Positions 1 to 6,186 are shown, numbered from the stretch's first letter. The stretch: DNA of 6,249 nucleotides from Firmicutes bacterium UBA6418 (GCA_002439735.1 DJPG01000063.1:1-6249), one strand, 5' to 3'. Program-made: numbers and translations. Notes: generated from the letters alone by a model not told the origin.

Positions 1-735
1 GTCGGCGTGGATCTGAACACGGCGTCGCCGTCGCTGCTTTCGTATATCGCGGGCGTAAACATGGGCATTGCCAAAAATATTGTCAAATACCGAGAAGAAA
101 ACGGCAAATTCACCGACCGCAAGCAGCTGATGAAGGTGCCGAAGCTGGGCGAAAAAGCCTTTAACCAGTGTGCCGGTTTCCTGCGCATCGCAGACGGAAA
201 GAATCCGCTGGACGCGACTTCGGTGCACCCGGAATCCTACGGCGCAGCACAGGCCATGATGGAAAAACTCGGCGTGGAGGCTGACGCCATTCAGCACGGC
301 GGCGACAAGGATATGGAGAAAAAGATCAAGAAGGCTTATCCGGCAAAGTCCCTGACACAGAGTATTGCCACTATGGCCGGCGATCTGGGCATCGGCGAAA
401 TGACGCTGACCGATATCATCGAGGAAATGAAAAAACCGGCCCGCGACCCGCGTGAGGATGCGCCGCCGGTCGTATTCCGAGGTGATGTCAAGCAGTTTGA
501 GGATCTGAAGATCGACATGGAAATGACCGGTACGGTGCGCAATGTCGTGGACTTCGGAGCCTTTGTGGACATCGGCGTGAAGAACGACGGTCTGGTGCAC
601 ATATCGCAGTTAAGCGATAAGTTTATCAAGCACCCGATGGACGTGGTTGCGGTCGGCGATACGGTCAAGGTCAAGATCATTTCCATTGACTATGACAAAC
701 ACCGGGTGGGACTGACGATGAAAGGATTGAATTAG
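1..735 (+). CDS. tex: Tex-like transcription accessory protein, C-terminal part (5' end outside window)
   Basis: This is the C-terminal third of a Tex-family nucleic-acid-binding protein; 244 codons are visible and the family usually has about 700-780 residues. The frame is open from base 1, so the GTG at 7 is an internal codon and not a start. Counting GTC at base 1 as residue 1, residues 1 to about 65 form the helix-hairpin-helix region, with the family-typical stretches VDLNTASPSLLSYIAG, KNIVKYREENGKF and KVPKLGEKAFNQCAGFLRI, followed by NPLDATSVHPESY. Residues about 174-240 form an S1 RNA-binding domain (GTVRNVVDFGAFVDIGV, then GLVHISQLS, VGDTVKVKI, and a VGLTMK end). Family knowledge: Tex proteins are cytoplasmic, bind RNA and DNA, and affect transcription and expression of some virulence or stress genes. 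The end just after the S1 domain is normal. The next gene starts 3 bp after the stop, which suggests co-transcription. Identity is secure from sequence pattern. Confidence 0.95.
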   Translation, partial: VGVDLNTASPSLLSYIAGVNMGIAKNIVKYREENGKFTDRKQLMKVPKLGEKAFNQCAGFLRIADGKNPLDATSVHPESYGAAQAMMEKLGVEADAIQHGGDKDMEKKIKKAYPAKSLTQSIATMAGDLGIGEMTLTDIIEEMKKPARDPREDAPPVVFRGDVKQFEDLKIDMEMTGTVRNVVDFGAFVDIGVKNDGLVHISQLSDKFIKHPMDVVAVGDTVKVKIISIDYDKHRVGLTMKGLN

Positions 736-738
736 AAG

Positions 739-1404
739 ATGAGCAAGATCACAACAATTTTATTCGACTTTGACGGGACGCTGGTCAATACCAACGATGT
801 CATCCTTGCGTCGTGGCAGCACACCTACCGTCATTATACCGGCAAGGAAGAAAGCATCGAGAAGATCACGGAATGTTTCGGAGAGCCGCTGCTTCTGACC
901 ATGGCCCGGGAGTTTCCGGGGGTCGATCCGGAGGAATCCGCCGAGGTCTACCGGAATTTTCAGAAGGAGAACGCAGATGAGCTGGTGACGATCTTCCCGG
1001 GCATCGAAGCTATGCTGCAGGACTTGAAGGCAAAAGGTTACCGGCTGGCGATCGTGACTTCCAGGACCAGAGAGTCAGCACAGCGTTATCTGGACATGTT
1101 CGGCATGGCATCGTACTTTGACGATATGGTGTCCTGCGAGGATACGGATATACATAAGCCGAATCCGGAGCCGATCCTGCTGTGCATGCAGAAACTGGGC
1201 GTTTCGCGCGAGGACTGCATCATGATCGGGGACAGCCCGTTTGATATCAAGTGCGCGAACAACGCGGGCGTTTTGAGCGTGCTGGTGGCTTGGAGGATCA
1301 CCGGCCGCGGCGCGGCCGAGGTGGCGGACGCGAAGTGGGATTACGAGATCGCGACGCCTGCGGACCTGCCGGCGCTGCTGGACGAGATCAACGCGGCGCA
1401 GTAA
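739..1404 (+). CDS. HAD-superfamily phosphatase, PpaX / phosphoglycolate phosphatase-like
   Basis: A 221-residue cytoplasmic HAD hydrolase with all four motifs. Motif I is DFDGT (Asp10 nucleophile, Asp12 acid/base). Motif II is IVTSR (Thr107/Ser108). The motif III lysine is Lys140 in HKPNPEP. Motif IV is GDSPFD (Asp165, Asp169). Residues about 17-85 form a helical C1 cap inserted after motif I. The opening TTILFDFDGTLVNTN, the HKPNPEP block and the late VAWRITGRG stretch resemble Bacillus PpaX, which hydrolyses pyrophosphate released during HPr-Ser-P dephosphorylation. The same fold also covers phosphoglycolate phosphatase (Gph) and other small phosphatases, and no hprK is visible here, so the substrate is not settled and no symbol is given. 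The ATG lies 3 bp after the tex stop; AAAGGA at 721-726, inside the end of tex, is the likely ribosome binding site. Translation coupled to tex is likely. Confidence 0.88.
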   Translation: MSKITTILFDFDGTLVNTNDVILASWQHTYRHYTGKEESIEKITECFGEPLLLTMAREFPGVDPEESAEVYRNFQKENADELVTIFPGIEAMLQDLKAKGYRLAIVTSRTRESAQRYLDMFGMASYFDDMVSCEDTDIHKPNPEPILLCMQKLGVSREDCIMIGDSPFDIKCANNAGVLSVLVAWRITGRGAAEVADAKWDYEIATPADLPALLDEINAAQ

Positions 1405-1478
1405 AATTGCGAAAGGCGCGGCGGGCAGCAGACAAAACTTCGACTGCGCAACGCCGCGTTTGTGTACAAAGAGGATGA

Positions 1479-1484
1479 AGAGGA
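1479..1484 (+). promoter_or_regulatory. Ribosome binding site of addB
   Basis: AGAGGA lies 6 bp upstream of the ATG at 1491 and fixes that ATG as the addB start. An earlier ATG at 1475 opens only a 17-codon out-of-frame ORF. The 86-bp gap from the phosphatase stop (1404) to this start shows no convincing terminator or sigma-70 promoter. Confidence 0.7.
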
Positions 1485-1490
1485 AACGCG

Positions 1491-4400
1491 ATGCTGCATC
1501 TTTATTACGGAAGAGAAGATATCGATAAGGAAAACTTTATTTTTGACCATATGCAAGGTCGGGCGCTCTTACTTGTGCCCGACCAATTTACATTGCAGAT
1601 GGAGCGGTCCCTGCTTGCCCGGACAGGCCGGGAAGCCCTGATGGATATTGAGGTGCTTTCGATGTCACGGCTGGGCTATCGACTGCTGGCGGAGCTTGGC
1701 GGCAGCAAGCGCAGTTTCATCGACAAGTACGGGCGGCATATGATCCTGGCGGACATTGCGTGCGCCGAGCGGGAACAGCTGCAAGTATTCTGCGGTCTGG
1801 AGCGCAAGAATTCCTTCATCGAAATGGTAAACAATTTCATCTCGGAGCTCAAGCAGTTCAACTGCGGCAGCGCGGAGCTCGCTATGATCGCGAAGGAACT
1901 GCCGGAGGGATCCTACGCAGCCAAAAAGCTGGCGGATCTGACGCTGCTGTATGAGGAATACGAACGCCGGATCGCGGGTAAATACACCGATTCCGAGGAC
2001 TATATCGATCTGTTTCTGGCAAAGATCCCGCAATCGCAGCTGATCCGGGATAACGATATCTGGATCTATGGCTTTGACAGTTTCGCCCCGAAAGCGATGT
2101 CCGTCATCGGGGAGCTGCTGGGCAGTGCGCGGAATGTACAGGTGGTGCTGACGGCAGACCATGATCGAGACAGCCGGGACAGCGAGCTGTTTACGCTGCC
2201 GGAGATCGTCATGCACAAGCTGCAGGAGGCGGCAGAGGCGCGCGGCATCGGCTGCGAACGGCAGGCGATACCGGAAACCTACCGCCTGCCGGACCGCGCG
2301 CCGGCCATGGTCTGCATCGAGCAGGAGCTTTATGCGCTGCCGGCAAGGCCTGCAGCAAGCCTTGCCGCCTGTGAGGGTCTGCATCTGGTGACGGCGGCGA
2401 ATCTGTACAACGAGGCCGAAAGCGCAGCCGTCTATGTGCTGCATCTGGTGCGGGATCTGGGCTATCATTACCATGAGATCCAGTTGATCTGCAACGACCA
2501 GGAGGAGCGTGGGCCGATCCTGCGGCGGATCTTCCGCGAATACGGGATCGATCTGGTTTCGGACGCCAGCCGGGATATCCTGCAGAGTCCGATCGTACGC
2601 TATATCACGGCGCAGATCAGCGTGGTGATCGAAAAATACCGTACCGACACCGTGCTGCGTACGCTCAAATCGGGATGCAGCGATCTGACTCCGGAGGAGC
2701 TGACAGACCTCGAAAACTATGTCATCAAATACCGCATCCGCGGAAATATGTGGAAAAAACCGTTCGTCAAGGGCTTGCAGGAGTATGGTGAGGAGGAGCT
2801 GGCTCGTCTCAATGCGATCCGCGCAAAAGCCATGCTGCCGATGCGGTCCTTCGAGAAGATTTTTGCCAGTGAAACGACGGCGGACTTCATCGCGGCGCTT
2901 TACCAATATCTCTATCAGGAGGTGCAGCTGCCGGCGCGGATCAGCGCGATGCTTGTCTCTCAGCAGGAGATGGGCCGGACGGATCTGGCAGAGGAAACGC
3001 AGCAGATCTGGGGCAAGGTGGTCGGGATTCTCGATCAGATGCAGGAGATCGCGGGGCAGCAGGCTTTCGATGCACGCGGCTTTTTAGACCTGTTTACGGT
3101 GGGGCTGTCGCAGGTCGAGATCGGAGTGCTGCCGCCGACCAAGGACGGTCTGATGATGGGTACGATGCAGCGCACCAGAAGCGGCAATATCAAGGCGTTG
3201 GTCGTGGTCGGCGCCAATGAGGGGATCTTGCCGCAGGAGAAACCGGCACCGGGTCTGTTCGGCAATGACGAAAAGGAGCTGTTTCAGGAAAAGGGCGTAG
3301 AGCTCTGCAAGGTGGACAGCGTGCGGCAGCTGGAGGAACGGCTGGCGATCTACCGCAACCTTTCCCGGCCGGGCGCACAGCTTTGGATGAGCTGCAGTAT
3401 GGCGGATATCGAGGGGAATCTTAGCAAGCCGTCAGGGATCTTTGTACGCCTGACGGAGCTCTTCCCGCAGCTTACGGTCGAGAAGGATGTGCTCAACCGT
3501 ACGGGTGAGGCGCAGACGGCACTGGCCTGCGGCGGCATAGCGCCGCTGCGGCATTTGACCGAGGCGCTGCAGGAGACGATGGAGGGCAAGCCGCTCGGCA
3601 GACCCTGGACGGAAATGCTCGCCTGGTATCAGCAGCATGACGATGCGAAACTGACGCCGATCCGCAAGGGATTGGCCTTTACGAATCAGCAGGAGGCACT
3701 CGGCAGCAAGGTCGCTGACGCTCTGTACAAGCGGGATCTCGATACCGCGCTGAGCCTCAGTCCGTCGCGGTTGGAACGCTATGCGCGCTGCGCGTTTTCT
3801 CATTTGATCCAGTACGGCCTCAAGCCGGAGGAACGCCGCGTCTTTGAGGTCGCGCCGCGGGAGATTGGCGACATCTACCATCAGTGCCTGATGGAGCTGA
3901 CGGCAAAGCTGACCTTACCGGGCGTACCGGTCACCGCGCCGGAATCGCCGTGGATGACGATGACGCGCGAGGAATGTCGAGCCTTCGTGGAGCAGACGGT
4001 CGCACGAGAGACAGCAAGCTATCGCGAGGGACTGTTCCAGTTCGGTAACGAGGAACAGTACCGCAGCCGCCGTATCGCGGACATCTGCGAAAAGGTCTGC
4101 TGGGTGTGCGTCGAGCAGGTACGGGCCGGACAGATCCTGTCCAGCCGGTTTGAGGTGCCGTTCGGCCGCGGCCGCAGGATCCCGCCGATCACCGTCGAGG
4201 CGGAGAGCCGGGAGCTGTATATCGAGGGCAAGATCGACCGCGTGGATATTCTGCGCGGCGAGCGCGTGAAGATCATCGATTATAAGACGGGAAACGAGAA
4301 TTTTAACCGGGCGGAAGCAGAGGCGGGCTACCGTCTGCAGCTCATGCTGTACCTCAATGCCTGCCTGGGCGAGCGTACAAGCGGCGAGGCCAGAAAACCG

Positions 4401-4829
4401 GCCGGCGTCTTTTATTTCCATATCAGTGAGCCGATGGTCGACTGGTCGGCGAAAGCGCCGGATGCGGACAAGCTGGCGCAGGAGGTGCGCAAGAATTTTA
4501 AGATGAACGGGGTGCTGGTCGATGACCCGCAGGTCATCGAAAGCATTGCCGGAGATTTCAGCGGCTATTCGGAGATCCTGCCGCTGCGAAACGGCAAGGA
4601 TGGCATCAGCGCGACCGGCGGCGATACGCTGCTCAGCGAGACGGAGTTCGCGGCGCTGACCGAGACCGTTTCCCAAAAAGTCACGGAGCTTTGCCGCGAC
4701 CTGGCCGCCGGTAAGATCGACATCCAGCCGATGAAGACCCGCGAACGCTCCGCCTGCACCTACTGCCAGTACAAAGGCATCTGCCGCTTCGATACGATAT
4801 TTGAAGGCTGCCGGTGGCGGATCGTGTAA
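1491..4829 (+). CDS. addB: AddB/RexB subunit of the AddAB ATP-dependent helicase-nuclease
   Basis: A 1112-residue protein, a normal length for AddB (about 1150). With AddA it processes double-strand DNA ends for RecA-dependent repair; AddB supplies Chi scanning and one nuclease domain. Residues 1 to about 300 and about 300-750 correspond to the inactivated helicase-like part (VPDQFTLQMERSLL near 29-42, WIYGFDSFAP at 191-200, VVVGANEGILPQ at 571-582). The C-terminal RecB-type nuclease shows a His in GDIYH (797), GKIDRVD (Asp916), DYKTG (Asp930, Lys932) and QLMLY (Gln950, Tyr954). The four Fe-S cysteines are Cys767 (RYARCAFSHL) and Cys1089, Cys1092 and Cys1098 (CxxCx5C), with spacing matching B. 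subtilis AddB. The N-terminal Walker A seen in many AddB proteins (GxxxxGKT/S) is absent: the site reads GREDIDKE, as in RexB-like forms. addA does not follow; an intergenic region and a sigma-54 activator do. Confidence 0.95.
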   Translation: MLHLYYGREDIDKENFIFDHMQGRALLLVPDQFTLQMERSLLARTGREALMDIEVLSMSRLGYRLLAELGGSKRSFIDKYGRHMILADIACAEREQLQVFCGLERKNSFIEMVNNFISELKQFNCGSAELAMIAKELPEGSYAAKKLADLTLLYEEYERRIAGKYTDSEDYIDLFLAKIPQSQLIRDNDIWIYGFDSFAPKAMSVIGELLGSARNVQVVLTADHDRDSRDSELFTLPEIVMHKLQEAAEARGIGCERQAIPETYRLPDRAPAMVCIEQELYALPARPAASLAACEGLHLVTAANLYNEAESAAVYVLHLVRDLGYHYHEIQLICNDQEERGPILRRIFREYGIDLVSDASRDILQSPIVRYITAQISVVIEKYRTDTVLRTLKSGCSDLTPEELTDLENYVIKYRIRGNMWKKPFVKGLQEYGEEELARLNAIRAKAMLPMRSFEKIFASETTADFIAALYQYLYQEVQLPARISAMLVSQQEMGRTDLAEETQQIWGKVVGILDQMQEIAGQQAFDARGFLDLFTVGLSQVEIGVLPPTKDGLMMGTMQRTRSGNIKALVVVGANEGILPQEKPAPGLFGNDEKELFQEKGVELCKVDSVRQLEERLAIYRNLSRPGAQLWMSCSMADIEGNLSKPSGIFVRLTELFPQLTVEKDVLNRTGEAQTALACGGIAPLRHLTEALQETMEGKPLGRPWTEMLAWYQQHDDAKLTPIRKGLAFTNQQEALGSKVADALYKRDLDTALSLSPSRLERYARCAFSHLIQYGLKPEERRVFEVAPREIGDIYHQCLMELTAKLTLPGVPVTAPESPWMTMTREECRAFVEQTVARETASYREGLFQFGNEEQYRSRRIADICEKVCWVCVEQVRAGQILSSRFEVPFGRGRRIPPITVEAESRELYIEGKIDRVDILRGERVKIIDYKTGNENFNRAEAEAGYRLQLMLYLNACLGERTSGEARKPAGVFYFHISEPMVDWSAKAPDADKLAQEVRKNFKMNGVLVDDPQVIESIAGDFSGYSEILPLRNGKDGISATGGDTLLSETEFAALTETVSQKVTELCRDLAAGKIDIQPMKTRERSACTYCQYKGICRFDTIFEGCRWRIV

Positions 4830-4852
4830 GCTGCGCGGATCGAATTAAAAAT

Positions 4853-4865
4853 TCTCAAAAAGAGA
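4853..4865. promoter_or_regulatory. Palindromic operator-like repeat, copy 1 (candidate enhancer/UAS)
   Basis: TCTCAAAAAGAGA differs from the best copy (TCTCAAAATGAGA at 4883) by one base in 13. Its centre is about 138 bp upstream of the predicted start site of the sigma-54 promoter and exactly 30 bp, about three helical turns, from copy 2. The position and dyad symmetry are those expected for a dimeric Fis-type HTH activator. Binding is inferred. Confidence 0.5.
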
Positions 4866-4882
4866 CAGAAGAAACAGAAAAA

Positions 4883-4895
4883 TCTCAAAATGAGA
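4883..4895. promoter_or_regulatory. Palindromic operator-like repeat, copy 2 (best copy)
   Basis: TCTCAAAATGAGA is a perfect dyad, TCTCA-AAA-TGAGA. The flanks also resemble copy 1: 14 of 16 bases match between 4851-4866 and 4881-4896. Its centre is about 108 bp upstream of the predicted sigma-54 start site, the usual range for enhancer sites. It is proposed as a binding site for the activator encoded at 5058-6107; this is inferred from position and symmetry only. Confidence 0.6.
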
Positions 4896-4905
4896 CGTCA
4901 GCACG

Positions 4906-4918
4906 TCGCAAATTGAGA
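4906..4918. promoter_or_regulatory. Palindromic operator-like repeat, copy 3 (degenerate)
   Basis: TCGCAAATTGAGA matches copy 2 at 11 of 13 bases, with the TGAGA half intact. Its centre is 23 bp from that of copy 2 and about 85 bp upstream of the predicted sigma-54 start site. It also forms the 3' arm of the 4876-4925 hairpin, so its resemblance could partly reflect terminator pairing. Confidence 0.4.
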
Positions 4919-4951
4919 TTTTTCTTGTATTAAAGCGAGAAAAACGTTGAA

Positions 4952-4963
4952 AAATGCGCATTT
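4952..4963. repeat. 12-bp perfect palindrome just upstream of the -24 element
   Basis: AAATGCGCATTT is a perfect dyad ending 7 bp before TGGCAC of the sigma-54 promoter. It could be an operator for a repressor or accessory factor, or a chance A/T-flanked GCGC. Its sequence is unrelated to the TCTCA/TGAGA repeats. Confidence 0.3.
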
Positions 4964-4970
4964 CTCATTA

Positions 4971-4986
4971 TGGCACACTTGTTGCT
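4971..4986 (+). promoter_or_regulatory. Sigma-54 (RpoN) -24/-12 promoter
   Basis: TGGCACACTTGTTGCT fits the sigma-54 consensus TGGCAC-N5-TTGCW at every defined base. The invariant GG (4972-4973) and GC (4984-4985) are separated by the required 10 bp. Taking C4985 as -12 puts the start site at about 4997, giving a leader of about 36 nt before the ATG at 5033. Sigma-54 promoters need an AAA+ activator bound upstream; three palindromic repeats sit 85-138 bp upstream and the gene it drives is itself such an activator. Confidence 0.85.
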
Positions 4987-5018
4987 CTATAGACATGAAA
5001 AGAAACAAAACACACATT

Positions 5019-5024
5019 AGGAGG
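5019..5024 (+). promoter_or_regulatory. Strong ribosome binding site for the ATG at 5033
   Basis: AGGAGG lies 8 bp upstream of ATG 5033, an ideal Shine-Dalgarno placement. It marks 5033 as the real initiation point even though that frame closes after 11 codons. The only start codon available to the long frame, TTG 5058, has no comparable site. Confidence 0.8.
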
Positions 5025-5032
5025 ACGTAAAC

Positions 5033-5068
5033 ATGACGGAAAAGAAAAAACGAAAATTTGAATTTTGA
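5033..5068 (+). CDS. 11-codon ORF: frameshifted 5' end of the activator, or a leader peptide
   Basis: The ATG at 5033 has the ideal ribosome site described at 5019-5024 and encodes MTEKKKRKFEF, stopping at TGA 5066-5068. It overlaps the start of the long activator frame, which lies in another phase. Deleting one A (or adding two) in the A6 run at 5045-5050 gives MTEKKNENLNFEIT and continues into the activator as a single protein of about 357 residues. This ORF is thus most simply the activator's own N-terminus interrupted by a one-base shift. Other readings are transcriptional slippage on the A run, +1 ribosomal frameshifting, or a basic leader peptide whose translation is coupled to reinitiation at TTG 5058. 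The sequence alone cannot choose. Confidence 0.55.
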   Translation: MTEKKKRKFEF

Positions 5069-6107
5069 AATCACGGCGGAGCTGATCGTTGCGGAGTATG
5101 AAGAGGCTGAACGCAAAAAAGCAGACATTCTGAAGCAGGCTGCCGCCTTGATCCAGCCGGTCAAAAAATCTTCTTTTGATGAAATCATCGGCAACAGCCG
5201 TGCGATCCGAAAGGTAAAGGAAGAAGCGAGAACTTTTGCGGCCGGGACTTCAAATATTCTGATTCAGGGAGAAAGCGGGACCGGTAAGGAGGTTTTCGCG
5301 AATGCGATCCATCAGGAGAGCAAATATGCAAACGGGCCGTTTATCGCGGTAAACTGCGCGGCGATCCCGGATAATCTGCTGGAAAGCGAACTGTTCGGCT
5401 ATGAAGAGGGCAGTTTCACCGGCGCGGCCAAGGGCGGACGAATCGGTAAATTTGAAATGGCGAACCACGGGACTTTGTTCCTGGATGAAATCGGCGAATT
5501 GCCGATCCACCTGCAGCCCAAACTTTTGCGCGCGATTCAGGAGCGGAAGATTCAGCGCGTCGGTTCGGCAAAGCAGATCGAGGTAGATATTCGTATTATC
5601 TCTGCGACAAATCGTGATTTGCGCAGCATGATCGATACCGGCGAGTTCCGCGAGGACCTGTTCTATCGACTGGGTGTCATTCCGATTGAAATCCCGCCGC
5701 TGCGGGAACGCAAAGATGACATTGCGGAACTGGCTGCGTATTTCCTGCGGATGTACGCGGATATGCTGGATAAACCACAGATAGTGGGAATTGAACAGAA
5801 TGTTCTGCATAGGCTGTGCAGCTATGATTGGCCGGGCAATGTGCGGGAACTGCAAAACACCATAGAATATGCGGTAAATAAATGCAGGACGGACAAGATC
5901 GGGCTGCAGGATATTGCGAATCGCCTTACAGGGGCGAAAGCCGGTGCCGCTGAACCGGTACGGAATCTGGAAGAAGTAGAACGAGAACTGATTCAAAATG
6001 CGCCGGAGGTCTACAGCAATACCCAGGAAGGCAAAGCGAAAGCAGCCGAAGCACTTGGCATCAGCCGGGCAACCTTGTACCGCAAAATCAGCAAATATCA
6101 GCTGTAA
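5058..6107 (+). CDS. Sigma-54-dependent enhancer-binding activator without a sensory domain
   Basis: A 349-residue frame, numbered from TTG 5058, encoding a bacterial enhancer-binding protein that uses ATP to open sigma-54 RNA polymerase complexes. Residues 1-39 are a charged, probably helical linker. The AAA+ domain (about 40-265) shows Walker A GESGTGKE (71-78), the sigma-54 contact loop as GSFTGA (118-123, Ser replacing the usual Ala), Walker B LFLDEIGE (140-147), ATNRD (183-187), arginine-finger region FREDLFYRL (197-205) and sensor II WPGNVREL (258-265). A Fis-type HTH ends the protein (AAEALGISRATLYRKI, about 329-344). No PAS, GAF, ACT, PRD or receiver domain precedes the AAA+ domain, as in PspF. 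True initiation is probably ATG 5033 with a frame change; the first in-frame ATG, Met134, would remove Walker A. The gene has its own sigma-54 promoter and looks monocistronic. The regulated pathway beyond itself is not visible. Confidence 0.9.
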   Translation: MNFEITAELIVAEYEEAERKKADILKQAAALIQPVKKSSFDEIIGNSRAIRKVKEEARTFAAGTSNILIQGESGTGKEVFANAIHQESKYANGPFIAVNCAAIPDNLLESELFGYEEGSFTGAAKGGRIGKFEMANHGTLFLDEIGELPIHLQPKLLRAIQERKIQRVGSAKQIEVDIRIISATNRDLRSMIDTGEFREDLFYRLGVIPIEIPPLRERKDDIAELAAYFLRMYADMLDKPQIVGIEQNVLHRLCSYDWPGNVRELQNTIEYAVNKCRTDKIGLQDIANRLTGAKAGAAEPVRNLEEVERELIQNAPEVYSNTQEGKAKAAEALGISRATLYRKISKYQL

Positions 6108-6115
6108 CGAAGTAA

Positions 6116-6183
6116 AAATCCCCGTTTGTATTACAGTCCAATGTGCTATAAACACGGCATTGATAAAATACAAACGGGGATTT
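6116..6183. terminator. Rho-independent terminator, probably bidirectional
   Basis: A perfect 17-bp stem (AAATCCCCGTTTGTATT at 6116-6132 with AATACAAACGGGGATTT at 6167-6183) starts 8 bp after the activator stop and runs into TTTATTTTAT. The 34-base loop contains a further CAATG/CATTG pairing (6139-6143 with 6158-6162). The 5' side carries AAAAAT, so the minus strand also has a T run after the stem; on that strand a candidate stop codon (6187-6189) lies 3 bp before the hairpin. This suits shared termination of two convergent genes. The long loop is unusual but has its own internal stem. Confidence 0.8.
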
Positions 6184-6186
6184 ATT

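Larger units (their letters stand above)
4876..4925 (+). terminator. Probable rho-independent terminator of addB, overlapping the operator repeats
   Basis: A 50-base dyad symmetric about 4900/4901 starts 46 bp after the addB stop. The outer arms pair perfectly over 13 bp (AGAAAAATCTCAA at 4876-4888 with TTGAGATTTTTCT at 4913-4925). Inside are an AA/AA internal loop, two further pairs, one mismatch, a GACGT/ACGTC stem (4894-4898 with 4903-4907) and a CAGC tetraloop. The 3' arm carries five Ts and is followed by TTGTATT. The outer stem is AT-rich, which is weaker than a classical terminator, and its arms are the half-sites of operator copies 2 and 3. The structure may therefore be a terminator, a by-product of palindromic binding sites, or both. 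Confidence 0.55.

Noticed and set aside
7..9. GTG at base 7 as a gene start
   Set aside because: The frame is open to base 1 and the protein begins in the middle of the Tex helix-hairpin-helix region, so the gene continues upstream of the window.
1391..1459. Inverted repeat between ACGCGGCGCAGT and ACTGCGCAACGCCGCGT around the phosphatase stop
   Set aside because: The pairing is interrupted by a 5-base bulge, the loop is about 40 bases, and no T run follows, so it is not a convincing terminator.
2341..2367. Perfect 9-bp hairpin CGGCAAGGC / GCCTTGCCG with a 9-base loop inside addB
   Set aside because: It encodes ordinary AddB residues (ARPAASLAA), has no T tract, and was not seen repeated elsewhere; it is probably chance in GC-rich coding DNA.
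2379..2450. Direct repeat CTGCATCTGGTG, two copies 60 bp apart in addB
   Set aside because: Both copies encode LHLV in separate parts of the protein through common codons; there is no further repetition.
1665..2906. 413-codon open frame on the minus strand
   Set aside because: It lies wholly inside addB, whose family motifs are certain. The product is low-complexity, rich in Arg, Gln and His, as expected for an antisense shadow of GC-rich coding DNA.
3915..4676. 253-codon open frame on the minus strand
   Set aside because: It is antisense to the AddB nuclease domain and has no recognisable domain or ribosome binding site.
4940..4951. IHF-like sequence between the repeats and the sigma-54 promoter
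   Set aside because: It has at least two mismatches to the IHF consensus in A/T-rich DNA, and Firmicutes generally use HU rather than IHF.
4995..5030. 11-codon ORF MKRNKTHIRRT upstream of ATG 5033
   Set aside because: Its ATG coincides with the predicted transcription start near 4997, so it is probably not in the transcript or lacks a ribosome site.
5250..6173. 307-codon open frame on the minus strand
   Set aside because: It is antisense to the sigma-54 activator, would start inside the terminator hairpin, and shows no family motifs.
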